Made by a program: the position numbers and the translations under genes
Assembly (NCBI RefSeq): GCF_900583165.1
Contig: NZ_UTKY01000122.1
Coordinates: 298,120-362,119 of the forward strand
Source of the DNA: Pseudomonas viridiflava
GTDB taxonomy: Bacteria > Pseudomonadota > Gammaproteobacteria > Pseudomonadales > Pseudomonadaceae
Reading direction: 5' to 3'
DNA: 64,000 nt
The notes under the pieces: generated by a model
Told to the model about the DNA's origin: nothing
The model's input: only the letters and a program-made list of their open reading frames with translations
Databases searched by the model: none
In this document: one piece after another, positions 1 through 8,915 of the stretch
Numbering within the stretch: position 1 is the stretch's first letter
Layout of the letters: each line of letters begins with the position of its first letter

Positions 1-219
1 TTGCTGGCCGGCCGATTTTCCCTCGACAGCACCACTCGCCCCAAGCGCATTACCTGGGTCGACGATATGGGGGACGATGCCGGCAAACAGTTGCCCGCCA
101 GCTATCGCCTTGAAGGGGATGAATTTGTGTTTATCGCCGCCGATGAACATATGCCCAGGCCAATCACATTCAGTACGGGCCCGGGTCAAACCATGCGCAC
201 GTTCATTCGCCGTTCGTAA
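1..219 (+). CDS. C-terminal part of a TIGR03067-like conserved protein (5' end outside window)
   Basis: The reading frame is open from the first base and ends at 219, so only the last 72 codons are visible. The stretch with 'GDEFVFIAADEHMPRP' followed by 'ITFSTGPGQTM' resembles the end of TIGR03067-type proteins, a small beta-rich family of unknown role. No signal peptide or start can be judged because the N-terminus is missing. The family link is pattern recognition only. A short transcription unit begins about 30 bases downstream. Confidence 0.5.
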   Translation: MLAGRFSLDSTTRPKRITWVDDMGDDAGKQLPASYRLEGDEFVFIAADEHMPRPITFSTGPGQTMRTFIRRS

Positions 220-250
220 TTGGCGCGGCCATCCGAAGTTGCGACACCAT

Positions 251-281
251 TTTCACAAAGCCTTCACTTCTCGGCCTATAG
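251..281 (+). promoter_or_regulatory. PhoB-box-like direct repeat plus -10 (copy A)
   Basis: Two 7-base half-sites, TTTCACA (251-257) and CTTCACT (262-268), are separated by 4 bases. A -10-like CCTATA follows at 275-280. The 7-4-7 geometry followed by a -10 is that of Pho boxes. A near twin lies at 17579-17610. Binding by PhoB is inference. Confidence 0.4.
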
Positions 282-285
282 GGTG

Positions 286-352
286 AAGCCTACCTACTCC
301 AGTGGATCTCCAGTGAATCCCTTAGCCCGCCTCTCCTCGCGGGCTTTTTTTT
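286..352 (+). ncRNA. Candidate short non-coding transcript A
   Basis: A promoter-like block at 251-281 is followed after about 45 bases by a strong rho-independent terminator at 324-352, with no credible ORF between. That leaves a transcript of roughly 65 nt. The same arrangement (promoter block, variable 30-45 nt, AGCCCGC terminator stem) recurs at 17579-17670. I do not recognise it as a named Pseudomonas sRNA, and the start point is estimated from the -10. Confidence 0.4.
324..352 (+). terminator. Rho-independent terminator
   Basis: The stem AGCCCGC (324-330) pairs with GCGGGCT (339-345) around an 8-base loop and is followed by a run of eight T. It would end the short transcript starting near 286. 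Confidence 0.8.
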
Positions 353-477
353 GTCTGGTGAAAGCCGCTTAAGTACTGCGTTTGGTTGCGATCAAGGTCA
401 AGTAATCCAGCGGCGCGCCGAACAAAACCGCAGCCAGCGCGCGAAACTTAACGCATAAGCTGTAGGTCAGTAGCGCA

Positions 478-1758
478 ATGAGTGTTCAGCCGTTGAGCGC
501 CCCTTCTGTAGTCATCGTCATGGCCAAACACGCCGATCTGCGTAACACCCTGTCCCTCGACAGCCTGAATTTCTTTCTCGCAGACGTGCGCGACGGCCTC
601 GGCCCGTACCTGGCGATCTACCTGTTGGCCGTACACCAGTGGGACCCGGCCAGTATCGGTGTGGTCATGACCCTGGCCGGGATGGCCGCACTGATGACCC
701 AAGGGCCGGCGGGTGCTCTGATCGACCGCACTCGCAGCAAACGTGGGGTGATCGCCTTTGCGGCGCTCCTGGTGACAGCCAGTTGCCTGATGCTGCCCTT
801 TGTCAGCTCCTTTACCTGGGTCGCGTTGACCCAAGCGGCCAGTGCCGTGGCCGCCTCGGTGTTCGCCCCGGCGATCTCCGCGATTTCATTGGGCATCACC
901 GGCCCAAAGGCTTTCACCCGCCGTACCGGACGCAACGAAACTTTTAACCACGCAGGCAATGCCGTGGCTGCGTTGCTCGCCGGCGGGTCGGCCTATCTGT
1001 TCGGGCCGGTCGTGGTGTTTTACCTGATGGCGTTTATGGCGTTGGCCAGTGTGCTAGCGGTCAGCTGCGTGTCGGCGCAGGCCATCGACCATGAAGTCGC
1101 CCGCGGCTTCGACCCCGCCCACGCCACCGATCACGAACAGCCCTCCGGCATTCGGGTATTGCTGGCAAACCGTCCCCTGCTGGTGTTTGCCATATGCTGC
1201 GCGCTGTTTCACCTGGCCAATGCCGCGATGCTGCCGCTGGTCAGCCAGAAGCTCTCGCAGATCAACCTGCAGATGGCAACACCGCTGACCTCGGCATGCA
1301 TCGTCGCCGCCCAACTGGTGATGGTGCCTATGGCCTGGCTCGTAGGCGTCAAGGCGGATCTGTGGGGTCGCAAACCGCTGCTGCTGGCCGGTTTTATGAT
1401 CCTGCCGCTGCGTGGCGTGCTCTATACCTTGTACGACGATCCCTACTGGCTAGTGGCCGTGCAACTGCTAGACGGCATCGGTGCCGGGATCTTTGGCGCG
1501 CTGTTCCCGGTGATTGTCAAAGACCTGACCCAAGGCACCGGTCGTTTCAACGTAAGCCTTGGGGCGCTGTCCACCGTGTTTGGATTGGGCGCCGCACTGA
1601 GCAGCAGTTTGGCCGGATTCGTAGTGCAACAGGCTGGCTACAACGCAGGCTTCCTGACCCTGGCAGGCGTGGCGGCCGTGGCCCTGGTGCTGGTATGGCT
1701 GGCCATGCCGGAGACCTTGGCGAAACCAACGCTCACGGCCCATGCAACACCAGCCTGA
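478..1758 (+). CDS. MFS transporter
   Basis: This 426-residue polytopic inner-membrane protein has the length and hydrophobic pattern of a 12-helix major facilitator. The loop after helix 2 carries 'GALIDRTRSKRGV', the usual MFS motif A region, and a related 'VKADLWGRKPLLLAG' occurs in the second half, as expected from the internal duplication. A second in-frame ATG at 520 ('MAKHADLRN') could be the true start, because the first 14 residues look unlike an MFS N-terminus and no strong ribosome site favours either. The substrate is unknown; drug or metabolite efflux is typical for this type. Confidence 0.85.
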   Translation: MSVQPLSAPSVVIVMAKHADLRNTLSLDSLNFFLADVRDGLGPYLAIYLLAVHQWDPASIGVVMTLAGMAALMTQGPAGALIDRTRSKRGVIAFAALLVTASCLMLPFVSSFTWVALTQAASAVAASVFAPAISAISLGITGPKAFTRRTGRNETFNHAGNAVAALLAGGSAYLFGPVVVFYLMAFMALASVLAVSCVSAQAIDHEVARGFDPAHATDHEQPSGIRVLLANRPLLVFAICCALFHLANAAMLPLVSQKLSQINLQMATPLTSACIVAAQLVMVPMAWLVGVKADLWGRKPLLLAGFMILPLRGVLYTLYDDPYWLVAVQLLDGIGAGIFGALFPVIVKDLTQGTGRFNVSLGALSTVFGLGAALSSSLAGFVVQQAGYNAGFLTLAGVAAVALVLVWLAMPETLAKPTLTAHATPA

Positions 1759-1829
1759 TATAAGCCACAATGGCGACCTCAGGACACAAAACAGCACTAC
1801 CACGCACGACCACAAATGGATTTGGCCCT

Positions 1830-2408
1830 TTGAAAAAGCACCTCGTTTATACGCTATTGATGCTACTCGCAGGGTGCAGCACCGGCCCCTACCTGCATCC
1901 GGAATCCGCCCTGGGCGATAACGCCTTGCTTGACCGCACGTGCCCCGGGCCGAAAGCAGCCATGAGCGTTGCCCCGTTATCAGAAGCACTCAACTGGGTG
2001 CATGTGCTGGTCTACGTTGCACCACCCGGCACATCGAGCTGGCCGGGCAATCAACGCTCAACCGATACCGAGTTGCGTCTGTTTGGGCGGTTGTACACAC
2101 CTCAGCGCCTGCGCGACCTCGGTAATAATCAACAGCCTACGCTTTGGGTCAGCGCCGGGTCGCCGATTGTCACCGTAACACTGGCCAGCGGCGAGCGTTA
2201 TCCCGTGACTATCGAGCAACTCAAGACCGGCTTTGATCCACGCGCCGTATTTCACAACGGGTTCAAAGGGACCGCCTTGGGCAAAGGCGATATGGACGAC
2301 TTCACCCTCACCTTCCCTGACATCTTCGTCAACGGCGAGAAAGTCCCCATGGCGCCCATTCACTTCAAAAAACGCGAGGAGCGCTACGCGCCGGTGTTTA
2401 ACTGCTGA
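1830..2408 (+). CDS. Putative lipoprotein of unknown function
   Basis: I place the start at the TTG at 1830, giving 192 residues. The protein then begins with KKH, a hydrophobic stretch and the lipobox LLAGC, so Cys16 would be lipidated by Lgt and the protein anchored to a membrane facing the periplasm. The upstream in-frame ATG at 1770 would bury this signal behind 20 hydrophilic residues and is less likely. The mature part has no domain I can name; it reads as a mostly beta protein ('PIVTVTLASGERYPVTIEQL'). It follows the MFS gene by about 70 bases and may be co-transcribed with it. Confidence 0.7.
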   Translation: MKKHLVYTLLMLLAGCSTGPYLHPESALGDNALLDRTCPGPKAAMSVAPLSEALNWVHVLVYVAPPGTSSWPGNQRSTDTELRLFGRLYTPQRLRDLGNNQQPTLWVSAGSPIVTVTLASGERYPVTIEQLKTGFDPRAVFHNGFKGTALGKGDMDDFTLTFPDIFVNGEKVPMAPIHFKKREERYAPVFNC

Positions 2409-2447
2409 GCAGCCACCTCAATGCACACAAGCAAGAAGGAAGGAAGA

Positions 2448-2693
2448 CTAAGGGAGTACCTTCCTCGGCCTGAAGACAGCTCCGTAAGCGCAGAAGCCAA
2501 CGCCGATTTCGGCTATTGCCAGCACGCCGTAAAATGCGCTGACCATGAAGGAAGAAGCCAGGAACGCAAGCCCAGCAAGGCAAATCAGAACTTCAAAAAC
2601 AGTCTGGGCTCTCTTTGACCAAGACGGCCCTAAAGCCTCGACAAAACCAGCTACAACCCCAATCACTATCCCCACCGCTATTTTCACAAACAT
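2448..2693 (-). CDS. Small integral membrane protein, unknown function
   Basis: The frame starting 'MFVKIAVGIVIGVV' is 81 residues long and holds three hydrophobic segments, consistent with a small inner-membrane protein. The open frame extends 17 codons further upstream, but the ATG at 2693 has AGGAGCGGA-like bases just before it and starts directly in the hydrophobic segment. It is convergent with the lipoprotein gene. I cannot assign a family. Confidence 0.55.
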   Translation of the reverse strand: MFVKIAVGIVIGVVAGFVEALGPSWSKRAQTVFEVLICLAGLAFLASSFMVSAFYGVLAIAEIGVGFCAYGAVFRPRKVLP

Positions 2694-3103
2694 TTCCGCT
2701 CCTTGGTTGGCTCCTTGCCAGCTATCCCTAATACCCCAACTCATACCAAATTGCCACTACCAGAGTCATGTAGGGTGGCGCTTACCTGAGGTCAATGCAA
2801 TGCGTGTACGCCATGGCCGCAAGTGAGGGGGAGACGGCGCACATTTTCCGCCGTAAAAGAACCCAGAGCACGTCCGCATAGCGTCAGCTCTCTACAACCA
2901 ATGGGTTTCGACACCGAACGCACCGCATATCCCTCGTCGTCCGACATACAACTGTCGCCTCACATATGCGACAATGCGCGCCAAATTCCAACACACATCC
3001 CAAATTTCTGCTCAGCGACCGGGTCTCGCGCCTTGATGTCGCTGTTGATGCATGCCTGAAGGCTCCTGCCGCCACGCTCGCAACCCATTGATAGGTAAAG
3101 TAA
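2694..3103. other. Intergenic region without a recognisable gene
   Basis: About 410 bases separate the small membrane protein gene from ybiT. Short open frames exist on both strands but none shows a ribosome site or the codon bias of its neighbours. The region should hold the divergent promoters of the two flanking genes; I see no clear regulator site. Confidence 0.5.
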
Positions 3104-4690
3104 TTGATCTCCACAGCTAACATCACCATGCAGTTCGGCGCCAAGCCGCTCTTCGAGAATGTCTCGGTCAAGTTCGGCGCTGGCAACCGTTATGGTTTGA
3201 TCGGTGCCAACGGTTGCGGCAAGTCGACCTTCATGAAAATCCTCGGTGGCGACCTCGATCCGTCCGGCGGCCAGGTCATGCTGGAGCCGAATGTGCGCCT
3301 GGGTAAGCTGCGCCAGGACCAGTTCGCCTACGAAGAATTCACCGTGCTCGACACCGTGATCATGGGTCACGAAGAGCTGTGGAAGGTCAAGGCTGAACGC
3401 GACCGTATCTACTCGCTGCCGGAAATGAGCGAAGCAGACGGCATGGCCGTGGCCGAGCTGGAAACCGAGTTTGCCGAGATGGACGGCTACACCGCCGAGT
3501 CCCGTGCCGGTGAGCTGCTGTTGGGCCTGGGTATTCCGTTGGAGCAACATTTCGGCCCGATGAGCGAAGTGTCCCCGGGCTGGAAACTGCGTGTATTGCT
3601 GGCGCAGGCGTTGTTCTCCGACCCTGAAGTGCTGTTGCTCGACGAACCGACCAACCACTTGGACATCAACACGATCCGCTGGCTGGAAAACATCCTGACC
3701 CAGCGTTCCAGCCTGATGATCATCATCTCTCACGACCGTCACTTCCTGAACAGCGTGTGCACCCACATGGCTGACCTGGACTACGGTGAGCTGCGTCTGT
3801 TCCCGGGCAACTACGACGAGTACATGACCGTGGCGACCCAGTCCCGCGAGCAACTGTTGTCGGACAACGCCAAGAAGAAGGCGCAGATCTCCGAGCTGCA
3901 ATCCTTCGTCAGCCGCTTCTCGGCCAACGCCTCGAAAGCCAAGCAGGCCACTTCCCGCGCCAAGGCAATCGACAAGATCCAGCTGGCCGAGGTCAAGCCT
4001 TCGAGCCGCGTGAGCCCATTTATCCGTTTCGAGCAGAACAAAAAGCTGCACCGCCAGGCGGTCATCGTCGAGCGTATGGCCAAAGGCTTCGACGGCAAGC
4101 CGTTGTTCAAAGACTTCAGCTTCCAGGTTGAAGCCGGCGAGCGCGTCGCGATCATCGGCCCGAACGGTATCGGCAAGACCACCCTGCTGCGCACCCTGGT
4201 CAGCGAGCTGACGCCGGATGCCGGTAGCATCAAGTGGACCGACGCCGCGGAGCTGGGCTATTACGCACAGGACCACGCCCATGACTTCGAAGACGACGTG
4301 ACCCTGTTCGACTGGATGGGCCAATGGACCCAAGGCGAGCAGATGATCCGTGGCACCCTGGGTCGCATGCTGTTCTCCAATGACGAGATCCAGAAGTCGG
4401 TGAAGGTGATTTCTGGTGGTGAGCAAGGCCGCATGCTGTTCGGCAAGCTGATCCTGCAAAAGCCAAACGTGCTGATCATGGACGAACCTACTAACCACTT
4501 GGACATGGAATCCATCGAAGCGCTGAACCTGGCGCTGGAAAACTACCCGGGCACGCTGATCTTCGTCAGCCACGACCGTGAGTTCGTATCGTCCCTGGCC
4601 ACCCGCATCATCGAGTTGAGCGCTACCGGCGTGATCGACTTCAGCGGCACCTATGACGACTACCTGCGTAGCCAAGGCGTAGTGTTCTAA
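3104..4690 (+). CDS. ybiT: ABC-F family ATPase YbiT
   Basis: This 528-residue soluble protein has two ATP-binding cassettes and no membrane domain, the ABC-F layout of ribosome-associated translation factors. Walker A motifs are GANGCGKST (residues 34-42) and GPNGIGKTT (about 353). Both Walker B regions read 'DEPTNHLD', and the linker between domains is rich in K, Q and S. The second signature is SGGEQ, while the first is degenerate (EVSPGWK), as often seen in this subgroup. The start is a TTG at 3104; an ATG at 3128 would remove the first beta strand. A strong terminator follows the gene. Its role in resolving stalled ribosomes is known for the family, not shown here. Confidence 0.92.
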   Translation: MISTANITMQFGAKPLFENVSVKFGAGNRYGLIGANGCGKSTFMKILGGDLDPSGGQVMLEPNVRLGKLRQDQFAYEEFTVLDTVIMGHEELWKVKAERDRIYSLPEMSEADGMAVAELETEFAEMDGYTAESRAGELLLGLGIPLEQHFGPMSEVSPGWKLRVLLAQALFSDPEVLLLDEPTNHLDINTIRWLENILTQRSSLMIIISHDRHFLNSVCTHMADLDYGELRLFPGNYDEYMTVATQSREQLLSDNAKKKAQISELQSFVSRFSANASKAKQATSRAKAIDKIQLAEVKPSSRVSPFIRFEQNKKLHRQAVIVERMAKGFDGKPLFKDFSFQVEAGERVAIIGPNGIGKTTLLRTLVSELTPDAGSIKWTDAAELGYYAQDHAHDFEDDVTLFDWMGQWTQGEQMIRGTLGRMLFSNDEIQKSVKVISGGEQGRMLFGKLILQKPNVLIMDEPTNHLDMESIEALNLALENYPGTLIFVSHDREFVSSLATRIIELSATGVIDFSGTYDDYLRSQGVVF

Positions 4691-4708
4691 GCACCGCCCG
4701 CTATACAC

Positions 4709-4739
4709 AAAAGCCCCGTCCACTGTGACGGGGCTTTTT
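4709..4739 (+). terminator. Rho-independent terminator of ybiT
   Basis: AAAAGCCCCGTC pairs with GACGGGGCTTTT around a 6-base loop. The T tract also works in the other direction, but only ybiT reads into it. Confidence 0.9.
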
Positions 4740-4836
4740 GCGTCTGATGCACCATCATCATTAATAGATAGCCTGCTTTCTTTTCCGCCAAGCCCTTGCC
4801 ATGATGCCCTCACCGCCCGCCCGCGAACGAGTGCCC

Positions 4837-6012
4837 ATGCCTGCCAACGCCCCCAGCTCCGTGTCGATCACCCTGCAGATCGTCTCCATCGTCTTCTATA
4901 CCTTTATCGCGTTTATCTGCATCGGTATGCCGATTGCGGTTATCCCTGGCTATGTGCACGAGACACTGGGGTTCAGCGCGGTAGTGGCCGGGGTCACCAT
5001 TGGTTCGCAGTACCTGGCCACCCTGCTAAGTCGGCCAATGGCCGGGAGGATGTCGGATAACGTCGGCACCAAGCGTGCGATTGTGCTGGGGCTGGCGGGC
5101 ATCCTGGTGAGCGGCGTGTTGACGTTTTTCGCGACCTTGTTGGAGAGCCTGCCCACCCTGAGCCTGGCCATTCTGATCGCCGCCCGCTTGTTGCTGGGGG
5201 TGGCCCAGGGTCTGATTGGCGTGGGCACCATCAGTTGGTGCATGGGCCAGGTGGGTGCCGAGCACACGGCACGCTCGATTTCCTGGAACGGGATTGCTTC
5301 CTACGGCGCCATTGCCATTGGTGCGCCGCTGGGAGTGGTGATGGTCGCGGAATATGGCTACAACAGCCTGGGTATCGCGCTGTCAGTATTGTCAGCGCTG
5401 GGCCTGGTGTTGATCCGCAAAAAGCCGTCGGTGCCGGTGGTGCGTGGTGAGCGTTTGCCGTTCTGGGCAGTGTTCGGGCGTATTGCGCCGTTTGGCGCCA
5501 GCCTATGCCTGGCCTCGATTGGCTACGGCACCCTCACTACCTTTATTACCCTCTATTACCTCAGCCATGGCTGGACCGGTGCGGCGTACTGCCTGACGGT
5601 GTTTGGCGTGTGTTTCATTCTGTCGCGCCTGGTGTTTATTTCGGCCATCAGCCGCTTTGGCGGATTCCGTGCGGCGATTGCCTGCATGATCATTGAGACC
5701 GTCGGCCTGACCCTGCTGTGGCTGGCACCCTCCACCGGTGTCGCGCTGATCGGCGCCGGGCTGACCGGGTTTGGCCTGTCGCTGGTGTACCCGGCGCTGG
5801 GCGTGGAGGCCATCAAGCAGGTGCCCAACAGCAGCCGGGGCGCCGGCTTGAGTGCCTATGCAGTGTTTTTTGATTTGGCCCTGGCGATTGCCGGGCCGTT
5901 GATGGGGGCGGTAGCGCTAAACCTCGGCTACGGCTGGATCTTCTTTTGCGCGGCGCTGCTGTCAGTCACCGCGTTGGGTGTGACCCTTGCCCTCAAGCGC
6001 CGCGCTTACTGA
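4837..6012 (+). CDS. MFS transporter, YhhS-like
   Basis: The product is a 391-residue, 12-helix major facilitator of the inner membrane. Motif A appears as 'GRMSDNVGTKRA' after helix 2, and 'ARLLLGVAQGLIGVG' in helix 4 recalls the YhhS/YfcJ subgroup of putative sugar or drug exporters. I chose the ATG at 4837 because the 12 residues encoded from 4801 are hydrophilic and Pro/Arg-rich, and homologues begin just before the first helix. The last 7 bases overlap the end of the convergent hydrolase gene. The substrate is unknown. Confidence 0.85.
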   Translation: MPANAPSSVSITLQIVSIVFYTFIAFICIGMPIAVIPGYVHETLGFSAVVAGVTIGSQYLATLLSRPMAGRMSDNVGTKRAIVLGLAGILVSGVLTFFATLLESLPTLSLAILIAARLLLGVAQGLIGVGTISWCMGQVGAEHTARSISWNGIASYGAIAIGAPLGVVMVAEYGYNSLGIALSVLSALGLVLIRKKPSVPVVRGERLPFWAVFGRIAPFGASLCLASIGYGTLTTFITLYYLSHGWTGAAYCLTVFGVCFILSRLVFISAISRFGGFRAAIACMIIETVGLTLLWLAPSTGVALIGAGLTGFGLSLVYPALGVEAIKQVPNSSRGAGLSAYAVFFDLALAIAGPLMGAVALNLGYGWIFFCAALLSVTALGVTLALKRRAY

Positions 6013-7043
6013 TCGGCCGTCTGCATGCCAGCGCGAGTGGCTTCGCCGAGGGTGTGACTGAAAAAACGCCCCGCCTCGGAAATCAGGTCACGGTGGATGC
6101 CTTCGCGGTCGACACCCTCAGCATCGGTGCAAATCGCCGGCATCGCGGCCAATTGATCACTGTCACACGGCGCCATAAACACGAAGTGCCCTGCCCCAGC
6201 CAGCAATTTGAAGTTTGGCGGTTCTGGTAGTTTGCGTGCGAGGGCGGCGGCGTTCTTGTCCACGGCCACCAATTTGTCGCCATCGCCACTGTAAAGCAGC
6301 ACCGGCACGTGCACGTCCGCCAGGGTATGACGGCCGAACATCAGGCTCAGGGGCGCCATCAGCATCAACGCATGAATGCGCGGGTCGGCTTGGGGTTTCA
6401 GGTCGTCGCGGTCTACCACCAATTCGCCTTTGGTGGTGCAGGCATCGCGGTCTTCCGGGCGCTCCTGGCAGTAACGGCGCAGGCGATCAAAGTCGGGTTT
6501 GGCCCCGGCCAGGATCAACGCCGTTTCCCCCCCGGCCGAATAGCCGATCACCCCCACCTGATCAACATCAACGAACGGCGAGAGCATCGGGTCGCCCAAT
6601 GTGGCGGTAATCGCTTCGGAAATCTGGATCGGTCGCCCATACAGATTGCTGACCGTACCGAGGCGGCTGTGATCCTTGTAGTTATCGCCCGGATGCAGCA
6701 CCGCCACCACCACAAACCCCTTGCGTGCCAGGGACGTAGCCAGATCATGCAGGGCCAGGGGCGTGCCGGTGTTGCCGTGGGACAGCATCAGCATCGGAAA
6801 GCGTCCGATGGCGATCTTGGAATCTTCAGACGCCGCGACGTGATAGGCACCCACCAGCGTTGTGCGCGGGGAATCGGTGGACGGGTAGAACGCAATGGCT
6901 TTCATCGGCTGCTGGTCCAGCGGGTCGAGAAAGGTCATGCGATGAAAGCCCACGCTCCAATGCGGGTGTGGCGCAGGCGCGGCATGCACTGAAACCAGGC
7001 CACCCAACAGGGAAAGAACCATAACGGCACAAAGACGCATCAT
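6006..7043 (-). CDS. Exported alpha/beta hydrolase, dienelactone-hydrolase-like
   Basis: From the ATG at 7043 the 345-residue product starts with a cleavable signal peptide (MMRLC, hydrophobic core, ending near VHA). 'LSHGNTG' gives the oxyanion region, 'GYSAGGETA' holds the nucleophile Ser, and 'GAGHFVF' near the end holds the catalytic His; an Asp in 'YSGDGDKLV' completes the triad. This suits the PAF-acetylhydrolase/dienelactone hydrolase family, acting in the periplasm on an unknown ester. The open frame runs 18 codons further upstream, but the signal peptide supports 7043. Confidence 0.8.
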   Translation of the reverse strand: MMRLCAVMVLSLLGGLVSVHAAPAPHPHWSVGFHRMTFLDPLDQQPMKAIAFYPSTDSPRTTLVGAYHVAASEDSKIAIGRFPMLMLSHGNTGTPLALHDLATSLARKGFVVVAVLHPGDNYKDHSRLGTVSNLYGRPIQISEAITATLGDPMLSPFVDVDQVGVIGYSAGGETALILAGAKPDFDRLRRYCQERPEDRDACTTKGELVVDRDDLKPQADPRIHALMLMAPLSLMFGRHTLADVHVPVLLYSGDGDKLVAVDKNAAALARKLPEPPNFKLLAGAGHFVFMAPCDSDQLAAMPAICTDAEGVDREGIHRDLISEAGRFFSHTLGEATRAGMQTADQ

Positions 7044-7271
7044 CAGGATGTCCACCTTTACTGCGTAAAGACCTGCATGTCTGATTGAGAAGTCCATGTT
7101 TCAGGCGCTCGCACCGGGAGATCAACCCATGCGTGCATAACCTGGGCCAAAGTAATGACAGCGGGCAAACGAAAAAACTCCGTGATCCGGTCATTTTGAG
7201 GCGACCAGAATACAGAGTTTAGACGTCCCGTTTCAGATTGATACGGGGAACAGCACTGTTTTACTTAAGCT

Positions 7272-7883
7272 TTACGCGGCCGCGAACAATTGTTCGTTGA
7301 TCAGCACGTTGGCGTCGCTCAGGGACTTGGTGCGCACTTCATCACCGTACGCCAGCCCGTGGGCGCGCACGAATTCGATGTCGGTGATGCCGAGGAAGCC
7401 CAGCAGTACTTTCAAATAGTCTTCATGGGCCACACCGGTGGCCTGGCCGACATGCAAGCCGCCCGAGGTCGACACGATGATGACCTTCTTGTTGCCACAC
7501 AGGCCTTCAGGGCCGGCTTCGGTGTAGCGGAAGGTCTGGCCGGCAACGGCGATGCGGTCGATCCACGCTTTGAGCTGGGTCGGGATGGTGAAGTTGTACA
7601 TCGGTGCAGCGATCACCACAGCATCGGCAGCGAGGAACTCAGCCAGGGTATTGGCGCTCAACTCAGCTTCTTGCTGTTGCGCAGCGCTGCGTTGTTCAGC
7701 CGGCGTACCCAGGGCGCCCAAGGTAGCGCCGGAGAAGTGGTTGATGCCTTCGGCGGCCACGTCACGGTAAGTCACCTCCACACCCGGTTCAGCCGCTTGC
7801 CAGGCCTTGACCACGCCAGCGCTGAGCTGACGGGAAGCCGAGTTGTCGCCGAGGATGCTGGAATCGATGTGCAACAGTTTCAT
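7272..7883 (-). CDS. azoR: FMN-dependent NADH-azoreductase
   Basis: The 203-residue flavodoxin-like protein begins 'MKLLHIDSSILGDNSASRQL', the phosphate-binding loop of AzoR enzymes. It also carries 'APMYNFTIPTQLKAWIDR' and 'STSGGLH', which line the FMN site. These cytosolic enzymes reduce azo compounds and quinones with two electrons, limiting redox cycling. The gene is divergent from a LysR-type regulator starting at 8007, and a dyad in the gap suggests that regulator controls it. Length and motifs fit the family throughout. Confidence 0.92.
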   Translation of the reverse strand: MKLLHIDSSILGDNSASRQLSAGVVKAWQAAEPGVEVTYRDVAAEGINHFSGATLGALGTPAEQRSAAQQQEAELSANTLAEFLAADAVVIAAPMYNFTIPTQLKAWIDRIAVAGQTFRYTEAGPEGLCGNKKVIIVSTSGGLHVGQATGVAHEDYLKVLLGFLGITDIEFVRAHGLAYGDEVRTKSLSDANVLINEQLFAAA

Positions 7884-7976
7884 GGGAATTCTCCGAGTAG
7901 GATCGTCAGTGGCGATCAGATGGGGTAATCCTACGCATCAAACCAATAGCCGATAAGGCGGCTGAAATGCGATAGT

Positions 7977-7996
7977 TTGTCCCACTGACAGGACAA
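7977..7996. promoter_or_regulatory. Palindromic operator candidate for the LysR regulator
   Basis: TTGTCC and GGACAA flank an 8-base spacer as a perfect inverted repeat. It lies between azoR and the divergent LysR gene and ends 10 bases before the LysR start, so it overlaps that gene's ribosome site. The geometry suits a LysR-family site and autoregulation. Confidence 0.5.
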
Positions 7997-8006
7997 TAGG
8001 CCGACC

Positions 8007-8915
8007 ATGCAAGACCTCAACGATCTCTACTATTTCGCCAAAGTCGTGGAAGCCGGTGGCTTCGCGGCGGCCGGCCGGCTTTTGGGGATACCCAAGTCAC
8101 GCTTGTCGCGACGCATTGCTGAGCTCGAAGAACGCTTGGGCGCCCGCCTGCTGCAACGCACCACCCGCCAGCTCACCCTGACCGCCGTCGGCGAACGCTA
8201 CCTGCGTCATTGCCAAGCCATGTTGCTGGAAGCGGAGATGGCCGACGAAGCGGTGGCGAGTATGTCCAGTGAGCCCCGTGGGCGGCTACGGGTCAGTTGC
8301 CCGGTGGGCATGGCCCAACACATCCTGCCGGAGTTGGTGGCGGGTTTTCTCGCCGCGCACCCTCAGGTGCAACTGGAGATGACCCTGGTCAACCGCCGTG
8401 TAGACCTGGTCGCCGAAGGTATCGATGTGGCCCTGCGGGTCCGCGAGCTCGGGGATGAAGACCCGTTACTGGTGACCAAGCGCCTGCGTGCGGCCCAGAC
8501 CGTATTGGTCGCTAGCCCAACATTCATGCAAGGCACCCACATCAATACCCTCGAGGAGCTTAAACAACTGCCGATACTCGGTGCGCTGGAGGCAGACCGC
8601 ATGGTGCATCAGCGCATCCTCGATCCCCAGGGCAACCCCCACGAACTGGTGATGGAGGCCCGCCTGGGCATCGACGACTTCATTGTGCGCAAAGCCAGCG
8701 CGATCATGGGCCTGGGCTTTACCGTGCTGCCGATGATGTATTGCGAAGAGGAATTGGCTCGCGGCCAGTTGGTACAACTGTTGCCACAATGGTCCCTGCC
8801 CGGCGGCTGGCTGCAGGCGGTGTACCCGCATCGACGCGGCGTGCTGCCGGCCATTCGTGCCTGGATCGATTACCTGGAAGAAGGCTTCAAAAGCTGCGGA
8901 GACCGTTTGTTATGA
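8007..8915 (+). CDS. LysR-family transcriptional regulator
   Basis: The product is 302 residues, the usual length for the family. The N-terminal winged helix-turn-helix is evident ('FAKVVEAGGFAAAGRLLGIP' then 'SRLSRRIAELEERLGARLLQ'), followed by a periplasmic-binding-protein-like effector domain from about residue 90. Divergence from azoR suggests it senses quinone- or azo-type compounds and controls azoR. The stop codon overlaps the next start (ATGA at 8912), so the MmcQ-like gene is probably translated with it. Confidence 0.92.
   Translation: MQDLNDLYYFAKVVEAGGFAAAGRLLGIPKSRLSRRIAELEERLGARLLQRTTRQLTLTAVGERYLRHCQAMLLEAEMADEAVASMSSEPRGRLRVSCPVGMAQHILPELVAGFLAAHPQVQLEMTLVNRRVDLVAEGIDVALRVRELGDEDPLLVTKRLRAAQTVLVASPTFMQGTHINTLEELKQLPILGALEADRMVHQRILDPQGNPHELVMEARLGIDDFIVRKASAIMGLGFTVLPMMYCEEELARGQLVQLLPQWSLPGGWLQAVYPHRRGVLPAIRAWIDYLEEGFKSCGDRLL

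Noticed and set aside
2960..4813. 617-codon open frame on the minus strand
   Set aside because: It lies antisense to ybiT, starts and ends without ribosome site or terminator, and has no recognisable domain. High-G+C codon bias keeps the antisense frame open.
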